Source: Nitrospirota bacterium
GTDB lineage: Bacteria > Nitrospirota > Nitrospiria > Nitrospirales > UBA8639
Assembly (NCBI GenBank): GCA_003235785.1
Contig: QJYE01000527.1
Location: 1-8,268, forward strand
Direction: 5' to 3'
DNA: 8,268 nt
In this document: piece by piece, positions 1 to 4,869 of the stretch
Numbering within the stretch: position 1 is the stretch's first letter
Layout of the letters: every line of letters starts with the position of its first letter
Translations under genes and position numbers: made by a program
The notes under the pieces: generated by a model
What the model was told of the DNA's origin: nothing
The model's database searches: none
Seen by the model: the letters and a program-made list of their open reading frames with translations, nothing else

Positions 1-298
1 CATAGGGAAATCGGCTTCCCTTGATGGTTTGCCCTTCTTTCTCCAGAAGTTCCGGGCGATGTTGGTCCGCAGAAAAAAATAGATCAAAAGGGGCGCCATG
101 TTGAATTTGCGCGTAGAGCTTTCCGCTTGAGCCTGAAATAATCAGAATTTGGTGATGGGTCTTGTTGGCGAAATCAGATGCCAGCATCCGGAACGTGGTG
201 AGAAAATTAGAGGCCACGGCGGCCCGGGCCTCCTCTGCCTGAGCTGTGGCTGGAAATGCACTTAACGCCAATATGAAGAAGAGGCCTAGAGCTCGCAT
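1..298 (-). CDS. modA: Molybdate ABC transporter substrate-binding protein ModA (N-terminal part, cut by window edge)
   Basis: Periplasmic protein that captures molybdate (or tungstate) and hands it to the ModBC membrane transporter. I translated 99 codons from the ATG at 296-298; the 3' end lies outside the window. Residues 1-21 form a signal peptide ending AQA, so export is expected. The mature part starts with the family pattern: AVASNF (Ser30), then SGSSGKLYAQI (residues 55-65, oxyanion-binding serines) and GAPFDLFFSADQ (68-79), the usual order in ModA. There is no strong Shine-Dalgarno, but the signal peptide and the promoter about 100 bases upstream fix the start. It is a separate unit from the secreted-protein gene at 1240-1593, because a probable terminator lies between them. 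Whether modB and modC follow cannot be seen. Family assignment is firm; substrate choice is inferred. Confidence 0.9.
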   Translation of the reverse strand, partial: MRALGLFFILALSAFPATAQAEEARAAVASNFLTTFRMLASDFANKTHHQILIISGSSGKLYAQIQHGAPFDLFFSADQHRPELLEKEGQTIKGSRFPY

Positions 299-397
299 GT
301 TTGGTTTTTTCAGGTGGAAAAAAGAAGCCTTTTGATTTCTAGAGCTTAGATTATGGGTGTTGAAAGACTCTAGATCTAGGAAAACATCAGATGCGTG

Positions 398-426
398 ATT
401 GTAATCTTTGAAAGACATAACGTCAA
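398..426 (-). promoter_or_regulatory. Sigma70-like promoter for modA
   Basis: On the minus strand, TTGACG (421-426) is followed by a 17-base spacer and TACAAT (398-403). Each box differs from consensus at one position. Transcription would start near 391, giving a leader of about 90 bases before the modA ATG at 298. That leader contains a 7-bp inverted repeat, TCTAGAG/CTCTAGA (338-344 and 368-374), and an overlapping 10-bp palindrome at 370-379. I see no clear ModE-type site and no recognisable molybdenum-cofactor riboswitch fold. Confidence 0.6.
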
Positions 427-513
427 TTTAAAAAGTCAAATTCTTGCGCTTTTCCTTGCCTGGTTTTAATGGGCAGGATGGACAAATGGTTCCACATTCA
501 TCGGTGGTTCGCG

Positions 514-538
514 GTATGTTTCAGGCAGTATGTTTCAG
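514..538. repeat. Short tandem direct repeat, 11 bp twice with period 14
   Basis: The word GTATGTTTCAG occurs at 514-524 and again at 528-538, separated by three bases. It lies in the gene-free stretch 427-634 upstream of modA, where I see no coding frame, RNA gene or other structure worth calling. It could be a paired binding site or chance. Confidence 0.4.
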
Positions 539-634
539 AAGGTGCTTGAACGGAACGAATCAGCATGAGTGCAACTTTGCGGAGCCGACCTTATGGACTA
601 TCCAGAAGTCCATGAAATGAGCAACTTGAAAATA

Positions 635-780
635 GGGCTGTTGAAAACAAATGTTCCACCTTGTCAGGATGGAATAAGTAAGGCGGCGTTCTCACCGGTT
701 TTCCGTGCTGACGTACTGGAAGTACGCTACGCGCGCACCACTGGCTGCGGCCTTGCTGAATGGGCTTTTTTGAACAGTCC
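635..780. repeat. MITE-like palindromic intergenic repeat, about 146 bp
   Basis: The ends are imperfect terminal inverted repeats: the left end GGGCTGTTGAAAACA (635-649) matches the complement of the right end (766-780) at 12 of 15 positions. An inner pair of arms (about 677-684 and 750-757, AGTAAGGC-like) also pairs, and the centre is a perfect 6-bp hairpin, CGTACT-GGA-AGTACG (712-726). The nested symmetry indicates a non-coding folding element. From memory it resembles repeats starting with GTTGAAAA and ending TTTTTGAACAG that recur in Nitrospira intergenic regions; this was not checked. No transposase is present, so it would be non-autonomous. An open frame running across it on the plus strand (569-835) is best explained as a shadow of the repeat. 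Confidence 0.65.
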
Positions 781-833
781 AGATGCCTTCAGGCACCCAA
801 CGTGTTTGTGGGCGTATTTGCTCGTTAAAAAAT

Positions 834-938
834 AATTATTCAACACTTCCATATGGTAGTTGGGACTCAACAAATCTTTGATAGGCACCGCAATCCTGAG
901 CTTTATGCCCTTGGAAATCGCAATTATTCAACATTTCC
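834..938. repeat. Pair of 17-bp direct repeats, 88 bp apart
   Basis: AATTATTCAACACTTCC (834-850) and AATTATTCAACATTTCC (922-938) differ at a single base. On the minus strand the two copies fall in different codon frames of the candidate open frame described at 836-991, so they are not a protein repeat. They could be a small duplication scar or a paired site. Confidence 0.45.
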
Positions 939-991
939 TTACAGCAATAATTGCCGTGTTTAGGATCTAAAGGCCAGGCCAGAGATTGCAG
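836..991 (-). pseudogene. Possible remnant of a small Cys-rich protein gene
   Basis: The minus-strand frame between a TAG (992-994) and the TAA stop (836-838) encodes about 51 residues that look protein-like: WPLDPKHGNYCC, then Cys, then GHKAQDCGAYQRFVES. The four cysteines (a CC pair plus two singles) with nearby His and Asp could suggest metal binding or a small redox protein. There is no ATG, GTG or TTG start ahead of the Cys-rich part; the same frame continues open upstream of the TAG to about 1149, so a nonsense mutation in a longer gene is possible. I do not recognise the family. It lies below the terminator of the neighbouring gene and has no visible promoter. It may also be a chance open frame. 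Confidence 0.25.
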
Positions 992-1155
992 CTACCTTCC
1001 AGGAGGAACTCTTAGCTTTTGAGGAAAATGTTTACCAGGGTAGTTCGCGGGAAAGGAATTGCTTGGCTTTATAGTGACGGCGAAGGCGGCTTTCCTTCGT
1101 CCCTTCAAAATGGTCGAATACGCAATGGCAGGAGTGATTGTGCTTGCTTAAAATG

Positions 1156-1183
1156 AAAAGAGGGTCAATGTTTCTTTACCCTC
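1156..1183 (-). terminator. Probable intrinsic terminator of the secreted-protein gene
   Basis: In minus-strand RNA, GAGGGT (1178-1183) pairs perfectly with ACCCTC (1160-1165) around a 12-base loop, followed by UUUU (1156-1159), CA and another U run. It lies 57 bases beyond the stop codon at 1240. The stem is short and the loop large, so efficiency is uncertain. Confidence 0.5.
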
Positions 1184-1239
1184 CGAGACAGAAGGGCAGG
1201 GTAAGCCTTGGAGAGCAGGGGGTGGTTAAGCCATGTGGA

Positions 1240-1593
1240 TCATTCTTTGTCCCTGCAGGTTTTGCCGTTAAAAATTTTGCATGGCGAGGAGCTTCGAGCA
1301 AGCTTCCACGATTTGAGCAGCGCTGGCGCGTTATCTGGTCGTAGTTCCACAACGACATCAATCATGTCGCCAACTTCCAATGTTTTGAGATGAGGTTTGG
1401 CCGTGTCTTCGACTTGGATCCATTGAATTCCTGAATCCGTCGTGACAAGGAAATAGCCTTTGTCGGCTTCCAATCGAACAATGGGGCTGTAATAACTTTT
1501 AAGCGGGGTGGACGCTTCCGCGAAGACCGGGACACTTGTTTGAAACATGAGGACAAGTCCAATGAGACAGAGAAGACCTTTTGCTGGTGGCAT
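1240..1593 (-). CDS. Small exported protein of unknown function (117 aa)
   Basis: Residues 1-25 form a signal peptide (Lys5, hydrophobic core at 6-17, cleavage after VFA), so the product is likely periplasmic or secreted; there is no lipobox. The mature part of about 92 residues has alternating hydrophobic and charged stretches typical of a small beta-barrel or OB-like domain (for example GYFLVTTDSGIQWIQV and EVGDMIDVVVEL), and ends with two cysteines, Cys105 and Cys113, in SPCKIFNGKTC, able to form a disulfide after export. The start is supported by AAGGAG eight bases upstream. It is a single-gene unit with its own promoter and a probable terminator. I do not recognise a named family and give no function; the fold remark is inference from sequence pattern only. 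Confidence 0.75.
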   Translation of the reverse strand: MPPAKGLLCLIGLVLMFQTSVPVFAEASTPLKSYYSPIVRLEADKGYFLVTTDSGIQWIQVEDTAKPHLKTLEVGDMIDVVVELRPDNAPALLKSWKLARSSSPCKIFNGKTCRDKE

Positions 1594-1601
1594 AGAGGGA
1601 A

Positions 1602-1607
1602 CTCCTT
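1602..1607 (-). promoter_or_regulatory. Ribosome binding site of the secreted-protein gene
   Basis: AAGGAG on the minus strand, eight bases before the ATG at 1591-1593. It fixes this start, which also gives a complete signal peptide. Confidence 0.65.
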
Positions 1608-1612
1608 CGGAA

Positions 1613-1645
1613 TGAATTGAGAAACCTTCTCATTATCTCAATTCA
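1613..1645. promoter_or_regulatory. 33-bp inverted repeat, candidate operator or 5' RNA hairpin
   Basis: TGAATTGAGA (1613-1622) and TCTCAATTCA (1636-1645) are perfect 10-bp inverted arms around a 13-base centre. The centre side contains a competing smaller hairpin, TGAGAA-ACC-TTCTCA (1618-1632). The right arm overlaps the -10 box of the promoter at 1632-1661 and the left arm covers the expected first transcribed bases, a classical repressor-operator position. The Shine-Dalgarno lies just outside it. Confidence 0.5.
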
Positions 1646-1661
1646 CTGAGCTGGATGTCTA
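1632..1661 (-). promoter_or_regulatory. Sigma70-like promoter for the secreted-protein gene
   Basis: TAGACA (1656-1661), an 18-base spacer, and GATAAT (1632-1637) on the minus strand. Each box matches consensus at five of six positions. Transcription would start near 1625, about 30 bases before the start codon. The -10 box is overlapped by the inverted repeat at 1613-1645. Confidence 0.5.
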
Positions 1662-1671
1662 TCGGTCTAGT

Positions 1672-1700
1672 AAAAAAAACGATTCCTGGAGAGACCCCGG
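1672..1700 (-). terminator. Probable intrinsic terminator of the sulfur-transfer gene cluster
   Basis: In minus-strand RNA, CCGGGG (1695-1700) pairs with CUCC and GG (1685-1691, one bulged A and one G-U pair) around a three-base loop, followed by AAUCG and eight U (1672-1679). It begins four bases after the protease stop codon. The bulge weakens the stem, but the U run and position fit well. Confidence 0.45.
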
Positions 1701-1704
1701 ACGT

Positions 1705-2220
1705 CTATGAGCCAGAAATTGGCTGGATTGAGACTTCGGTGGCTTGGGAATCCATGATGCGATAGGCACGAATGTCTGGTGTATCGGGGTGTTCCAAGGA
1801 GACGATGAGGTGAAGCGGAGCGGGTAGATTGAGCTTTGTCCGGTAACTTTCGAATTCCATCGCAATGGTGATGTCGGTTTGAGAGGGTCGAGCTGGGCTA
1901 AAGGTATGCGAATGATAGAAGCCTAGCAGCTCATGATCTTTTGCGCGGATGGCACGCTGGGCCATGGCCATTTCCCTGGCATCCATTTGGAAGGCAATGT
2001 CGGCACGTTCTTCAGGTGAGAGTCGTTGCAGATCAGAGAGCTTGGCTCCTTCAAAACGGGATAATTCCTGCTCGGACATCGTGGCCAAGATATTGGTGAT
2101 ACGATAATTTTCGGCGACGGTCTGGTTTGTGCCGGCAAGAATGCCGCAGCATTCATGCGGGGCGAGTTCCCGAGCATGAGCAATCATGTCTTGAATGAGG
2201 CCAGAAGGAATATAGAACAT
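1705..2220 (-). CDS. JAMM/MPN+ zinc metalloprotease of the Mec/HcyD type (M67 family)
   Basis: Zinc isopeptidase-type enzyme expected to cut after the Gly-Gly of a sulfur-carrier protein. Known relatives release cysteine from CysO-Cys (Mec, M. tuberculosis) or remove a C-terminal Ala and free homocysteine (HcyD, W. succinogenes). The complete JAMM signature is visible in this 171-residue protein: Glu23 in PHECCGILAG, then His103-Ser-His105, Ser113 and Asp116 with the exact family spacing. Residues about 48-92 form a long charged helical insert, making it longer than the roughly 146-residue mycobacterial Mec. The ATG at 2218-2220 was chosen because MFYIPSGLI is the normal domain start; a longer frame to 2298 only adds residues that overlap the E1 gene. 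There is no good Shine-Dalgarno, and the five-base gap after the E1 gene suggests translational coupling. Family is certain; the substrate is inferred from neighbours. Confidence 0.88.
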   Translation of the reverse strand: MFYIPSGLIQDMIAHARELAPHECCGILAGTNQTVAENYRITNILATMSEQELSRFEGAKLSDLQRLSPEERADIAFQMDAREMAMAQRAIRAKDHELLGFYHSHTFSPARPSQTDITIAMEFESYRTKLNLPAPLHLIVSLEHPDTPDIRAYRIMDSQATEVSIQPISGS

Positions 2221-2225
2221 GGGGA

Positions 2226-3029
2226 TCAGAGGCTGCAGGCAACCTCGTAGTCCTCTCCCAAGGCCGTAATGGTGGGATTCGGTCCACAGAGAGGGCAATC
2301 AGGGGCTTTAGGCCGGCCAACTTTTCTGAAGGTCATATCTAAGGCGTCATACAGAAGAAGACGGTCAGCCAGTGTTTCTCCAAGCCCTAAGATTTCTTTG
2401 ATGGCTTCATTGGCCTGAAGCACACCAATGGTTCCGGCTAAGACACCCAAGACGCCGGCTTCCTGACAATTCGGCACCAACCCGGCAGGCGGTGGTTCCG
2501 GATACAAGCAGCGATAGCAGGGAAAGCCCTCATGGGGCTTGATAGTGGCTAATTGCCCCTCAAACCGAAAGATGCTGCCAGAAATAAGGGTTTTTTTTGC
2601 AAAAAAACAGGCATCATTAATCAAAAATCGAGTCGAAAAATTATCGGAACCGTCAAGAATAAGGTCGTACTTTTCAAGCAGAGGCATGATGTTCTCTTTG
2701 CTGACATGTTCCGGATAGAGTTCGAGTGTTGTCTCAGGATTCAGCGCCGATAAGAGTTGCCCACCTGATTCAACTTTCGGCATTCCAATGCGGTCAGTCG
2801 TATGCAGAATTTGCCGTTGTAAATTAGAAAGGTCGACAACATCACCATCTGTCAGTCCGAGGGTACCAATGCCTGCGGCGACTAAATACAAGGCGGCCGG
2901 GGATCCTAGTCCTCCTGCTCCAATGACCAGAACCTTCGCCTCCTGAATTTTCTTCTGGCCTTTGCCACCCACCTCACTCAGAATCATCTGGCGGCTATAG
3001 CGGTTGATTTGTGCGTCTGTGAATTGCAT
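2226..3029 (-). CDS. MoeB/ThiF-family E1-like adenylyltransferase, copy 1
   Basis: Activates the C-terminal glycine of a ubiquitin-like sulfur carrier with ATP, forming an acyl-adenylate that sulfide or a persulfide donor turns into a thiocarboxylate. The 267 residues show NRYSRQ (Arg10/Arg13), the nucleotide loop GAGGLG (37-42), DGDVVDLSNLQRQ (61-73), Lys85, DGSDN (126-130), a zinc site of two CxxC pairs (Cys171/174 and Cys245/248), and Cys188 in PNCQEAG. No C-terminal rhodanese domain is present, unlike MoeZ-type proteins. The ATG at 3027-3029 matches the usual MxFT start; an upstream extension to 3155 is Arg-rich and overlaps the NIL gene, so I rejected it. It lies 14 bases after the NIL gene and 5 before the protease gene. 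Its likely partner is the CysO-like carrier three genes before it. Not a dedicated molybdopterin or thiamine gene by context. Confidence 0.9.
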   Translation of the reverse strand: MQFTDAQINRYSRQMILSEVGGKGQKKIQEAKVLVIGAGGLGSPAALYLVAAGIGTLGLTDGDVVDLSNLQRQILHTTDRIGMPKVESGGQLLSALNPETTLELYPEHVSKENIMPLLEKYDLILDGSDNFSTRFLINDACFFAKKTLISGSIFRFEGQLATIKPHEGFPCYRCLYPEPPPAGLVPNCQEAGVLGVLAGTIGVLQANEAIKEILGLGETLADRLLLYDALDMTFRKVGRPKAPDCPLCGPNPTITALGEDYEVACSL

Positions 3030-3043
3030 AGGATTTTGTGCTC

Positions 3044-3283
3044 TTACTCCACAACGTTTAATTCGATGGGATCGACGATACAACCTTTTTGGCGTAAACC
3101 GTCGATGGCGCGTTCGATTTCGTCGGTTTCGCCGGTGAACTCCACATCCATCCACCCGGTGGTTTCTCGAACATCGGCTCGTCTGATACTGGGAATCACT
3201 TTAAACTCATGGCCAATTTCATAGAGAATCGGTTCGGGAATTTTTTCTTCAGGATAGCGAACATGGAATCGAAGTTTAGCCAT
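3044..3283 (-). CDS. Stand-alone NIL-domain protein (79 aa)
   Basis: The whole protein is one ACT-like NIL domain: it starts with a strand (KLRFHVRYPEE), has PEPILYEIGHEFKV, a central RRADVRETTGWMDVEFTGE and a final helix and strand with ERAIDGLRQKGCIV. NIL domains are known at the C-terminus of methionine ABC transporter ATPases and, fused to ferredoxin domains, in the homocysteine pathway from aspartate semialdehyde. Here neither an ATPase nor a ferredoxin part is present. The single Cys is near residue 68. The ATG follows the carrier stop codon with no gap, and its Shine-Dalgarno lies inside the carrier gene. A role in binding a sulfur amino acid or in homocysteine or cysteine formation fits the context but is inferred. 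Confidence 0.82.
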   Translation of the reverse strand: MAKLRFHVRYPEEKIPEPILYEIGHEFKVIPSIRRADVRETTGWMDVEFTGETDEIERAIDGLRQKGCIVDPIELNVVE

Positions 3284-3559
3284 TTATCTGCCTCCTGCTA
3301 TGGCGGGAATAATGGAGACTTCATCGCCTTCTTTTAAGGGGGTCTCTTTCCCTGTGAGAAATCGAATATCTTCTTCGTTGACATAGATATTGATAAATCG
3401 CCGTACCTCCCCCTGGTCGTCACAAATGCGCTCTTTAATGCCGGGGTGGGCGGACCCTAAATTCTCAAGAATTTCTGCCACGGAATTGCCTGCAATTTCC
3501 ACTTCATTTTTTCCACCGGTCATGGGACGAAGCGGAGTGGGGATACGTACCTTAATCAT
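3284..3559 (-). CDS. cysO: CysO-like ubiquitin-fold sulfur carrier with one residue after Gly-Gly
   Basis: Small beta-grasp protein that carries sulfur as a C-terminal thiocarboxylate. It closely resembles M. tuberculosis CysO in layout: IPTPLRPMTGGK near the start (CysO has IPT-LRP-TGG), RRFINIYVNEEDIRF in the middle and a tail IIPAIAGG. The known CysO ends at Gly-Gly, whereas this one ends Gly89-Gly90-Arg91. The extra Arg would block adenylation until removed, presumably by the JAMM protease encoded three genes downstream. The length, 91 residues, is normal. The start overlaps the threonine synthase stop (ATGA) and has GAGGAG six bases upstream, so the two genes are probably coupled. The orthology to CysO is strong by pattern; the acceptor enzyme is uncertain because the adjacent PLP enzyme is a threonine synthase rather than CysM. 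Confidence 0.88.
   Translation of the reverse strand: MIKVRIPTPLRPMTGGKNEVEIAGNSVAEILENLGSAHPGIKERICDDQGEVRRFINIYVNEEDIRFLTGKETPLKEGDEVSIIPAIAGGR
3291..3296 (-). promoter_or_regulatory. Shine-Dalgarno of the NIL gene embedded in the Gly-Gly codons of the carrier
   Basis: A perfect AGGAGG on the minus strand lies seven bases before the NIL ATG (3281-3283). It is formed by the last base of the Ala88 codon, the Gly89 codon GGA and the first two bases of the Gly90 codon GGC. The codons that encode the functional carrier tail therefore also start translation of the next gene. Confidence 0.75.
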
Positions 3560-4797
3560 GTTGACTCCTCAATGCCAAAGGTCTGCGTAAAGTGCTTGAG
3601 ACTGGGTTGAATGCGAGTAGGCCGTCCTACCGAGTCCACGACCGCTTCTTGGGTTTTGAGGCCATTGCCGGTGATGTAGGCGACCGTCACTTCGTCTTTC
3701 CGTATCAATCCCTGTTTCACTAATTTGCGTAGCACTCCGATCGTCACGCCTCCGGCGGTTTCGGCGAAAATGCCTTCCGTTTGGGCGAGGAGCTTGATGC
3801 TCTCAACGATTTCATCATCGGTGACGGCATCCATGGCCCCATGGCTTTCTGCCACCGTTTTCAGTGCATAATAGCCATCGGCAGGATTCCCTATGGCTAA
3901 GGATTTGGCAATGGTATTGGGCTTGACTGGCTTGAAAAAGTCGCGGCCCTCTCGATAGGCCGTCGCGATGGGCGAGCACCCTTCGGCTTGCGCACCATTG
4001 ATTTTAGTGGAAACAGAATCAAGAATTCCGACTTTCTCAAATTCTTTTAATCCCTTCCAAATCTTCGTGAGTAGCGATCCCGAGGCCATTGGTACGACCA
4101 CTTGGTCAGGAGCGCGCCAACCCAATTGCTCGGCGGTTTCAAACGCCAGCGTTTTAGATCCTTCAGCATAATAAGGTCGGATGTTGATGTTCACAAATGC
4201 CCAATGCCGTTCTCCCGCGATTTCACTGCATAATCGATTGACGTCATCGTAATTGCCTTCGATTTCAATCACGTTCGGACGATAGATGAGATTGCCTAAT
4301 ACCTTCGCTGCTTCAAGGTCGCCGGGAATAAACACATAACATTTCATGCCGGCTGAAGCCGCGTGGGCGGAAACGGAGTTGGCTAAATTGCCGGTGGAGG
4401 CACAGGCGACAGTTTCAAAGCCGAGTTCGCGTGCCCGAGTTAACGCGATGGCCACGACCCGATCTTTAAAGGAAAGGGTTGGGTGATTTACGCAATCATT
4501 TTTAATATACAGATGGTCGAGGCCCAAAAAGGCACCAAGGTTTTTTGCATGGACCAGTGGCGTAAACCCGGCATGCTGACCGATGAAATTTGTGCCTTCG
4601 ACAGGAAGCAGGTCTATATAGCGCCAGAGGCTTTTCGGGCCGGCAAGAATCTTTTCTCGTGAGATTTCCTGTTTAATGGCCTCATAATCATACTTCACTT
4701 CCAGTGGGCCAAAGCAGAGTTCGCAGACGTGGATATCTTGGGTAGGATATTCCTTCCCACATTCCCGGCAGACTAGCGATTGCATTTTCTTCGTCAT
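3556..4797 (-). CDS. thrC: Threonine synthase (PLP-dependent, fold type II) with N-terminal zinc ribbon
   Basis: Converts O-phosphohomoserine to threonine with pyridoxal phosphate. The 413 residues start with a four-Cys ribbon (Cys10, Cys13, Cys25, Cys28), followed by the catalytic core: GFTPLVHA (77-84), KNDCVNHPTLSFKDR with the PLP lysine Lys111, the phosphate loop ASTGNLANS (133-141), and a C-terminal ETAGGVTIGVL and YITGNGLKT region. Motifs and length are normal for the family. The start at 4797 is backed by GGAGG eight bases upstream. The stop overlaps the CysO-like gene by four bases, an unusual pairing that links a phosphohomoserine enzyme to a sulfur carrier. If the genome has another thrC, this copy could act on a sulfur-transfer reaction instead; that is speculation. 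A leader hairpin at 4810-4827 may affect translation. Confidence 0.92.
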   Translation of the reverse strand: MTKKMQSLVCRECGKEYPTQDIHVCELCFGPLEVKYDYEAIKQEISREKILAGPKSLWRYIDLLPVEGTNFIGQHAGFTPLVHAKNLGAFLGLDHLYIKNDCVNHPTLSFKDRVVAIALTRARELGFETVACASTGNLANSVSAHAASAGMKCYVFIPGDLEAAKVLGNLIYRPNVIEIEGNYDDVNRLCSEIAGERHWAFVNINIRPYYAEGSKTLAFETAEQLGWRAPDQVVVPMASGSLLTKIWKGLKEFEKVGILDSVSTKINGAQAEGCSPIATAYREGRDFFKPVKPNTIAKSLAIGNPADGYYALKTVAESHGAMDAVTDDEIVESIKLLAQTEGIFAETAGGVTIGVLRKLVKQGLIRKDEVTVAYITGNGLKTQEAVVDSVGRPTRIQPSLKHFTQTFGIEEST

Positions 4798-4805
4798 AAT
4801 TTCAT

Positions 4806-4827
4806 CCTCCCCTCCAAATTCGGAGGG
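4806..4827 (-). promoter_or_regulatory. Tandem Shine-Dalgarno and hairpin ahead of threonine synthase
   Basis: The leader has two consecutive GGAGG words (4811-4815 and 4806-4810) before the ATG at 4795-4797. The farther one is fully paired in a perfect 6-bp hairpin, CCCUCC-GAAUUU-GGAGGG (4827-4810), while the nearer one is largely free. No U tract follows, so this is not a terminator. The 72-base gap (4798-4869) also holds a 10-bp palindrome, TACGTACGTA (4847-4856). I see no convincing promoter in it. Confidence 0.45.
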
Positions 4828-4869
4828 ATTGTCATATGTTCCAGATTACGTACGTATGATGTCTGCTGA

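Noticed and set aside
299..634. tRNA or other structured RNA gene upstream of modA
   Set aside because: A GGTTCGCGG-like word is present but no cloverleaf, acceptor stem or anticodon arm can be built around it.
569..835. 88-codon plus-strand open frame
   Set aside because: Most of it runs through the palindromic repeat at 635-780, has no good ribosome binding site, and its residues match no family I know; best seen as a shadow of the repeat.
1028..1156. 42-codon plus-strand ORF starting ATGTTTACC with GAGG just before it
   Set aside because: The spacing of the putative Shine-Dalgarno is only about three bases, the composition is not protein-like, and nothing in the context supports it.
2221..2298. 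26-residue N-terminal extension of the JAMM protease
   Set aside because: It overlaps the 3' end of the E1 gene and precedes the normal domain start MFYIPS.
3030..3155. 42-residue N-terminal extension of E1 copy 1
   Set aside because: It is Arg-rich, overlaps the NIL gene in another frame, and the MQFT start matches the paralogue exactly in length.
4798..4869. Amino-acid riboswitch or T-box before threonine synthase
   Set aside because: The gap is only 72 bases, with one short hairpin and no T-box consensus or terminator structure.
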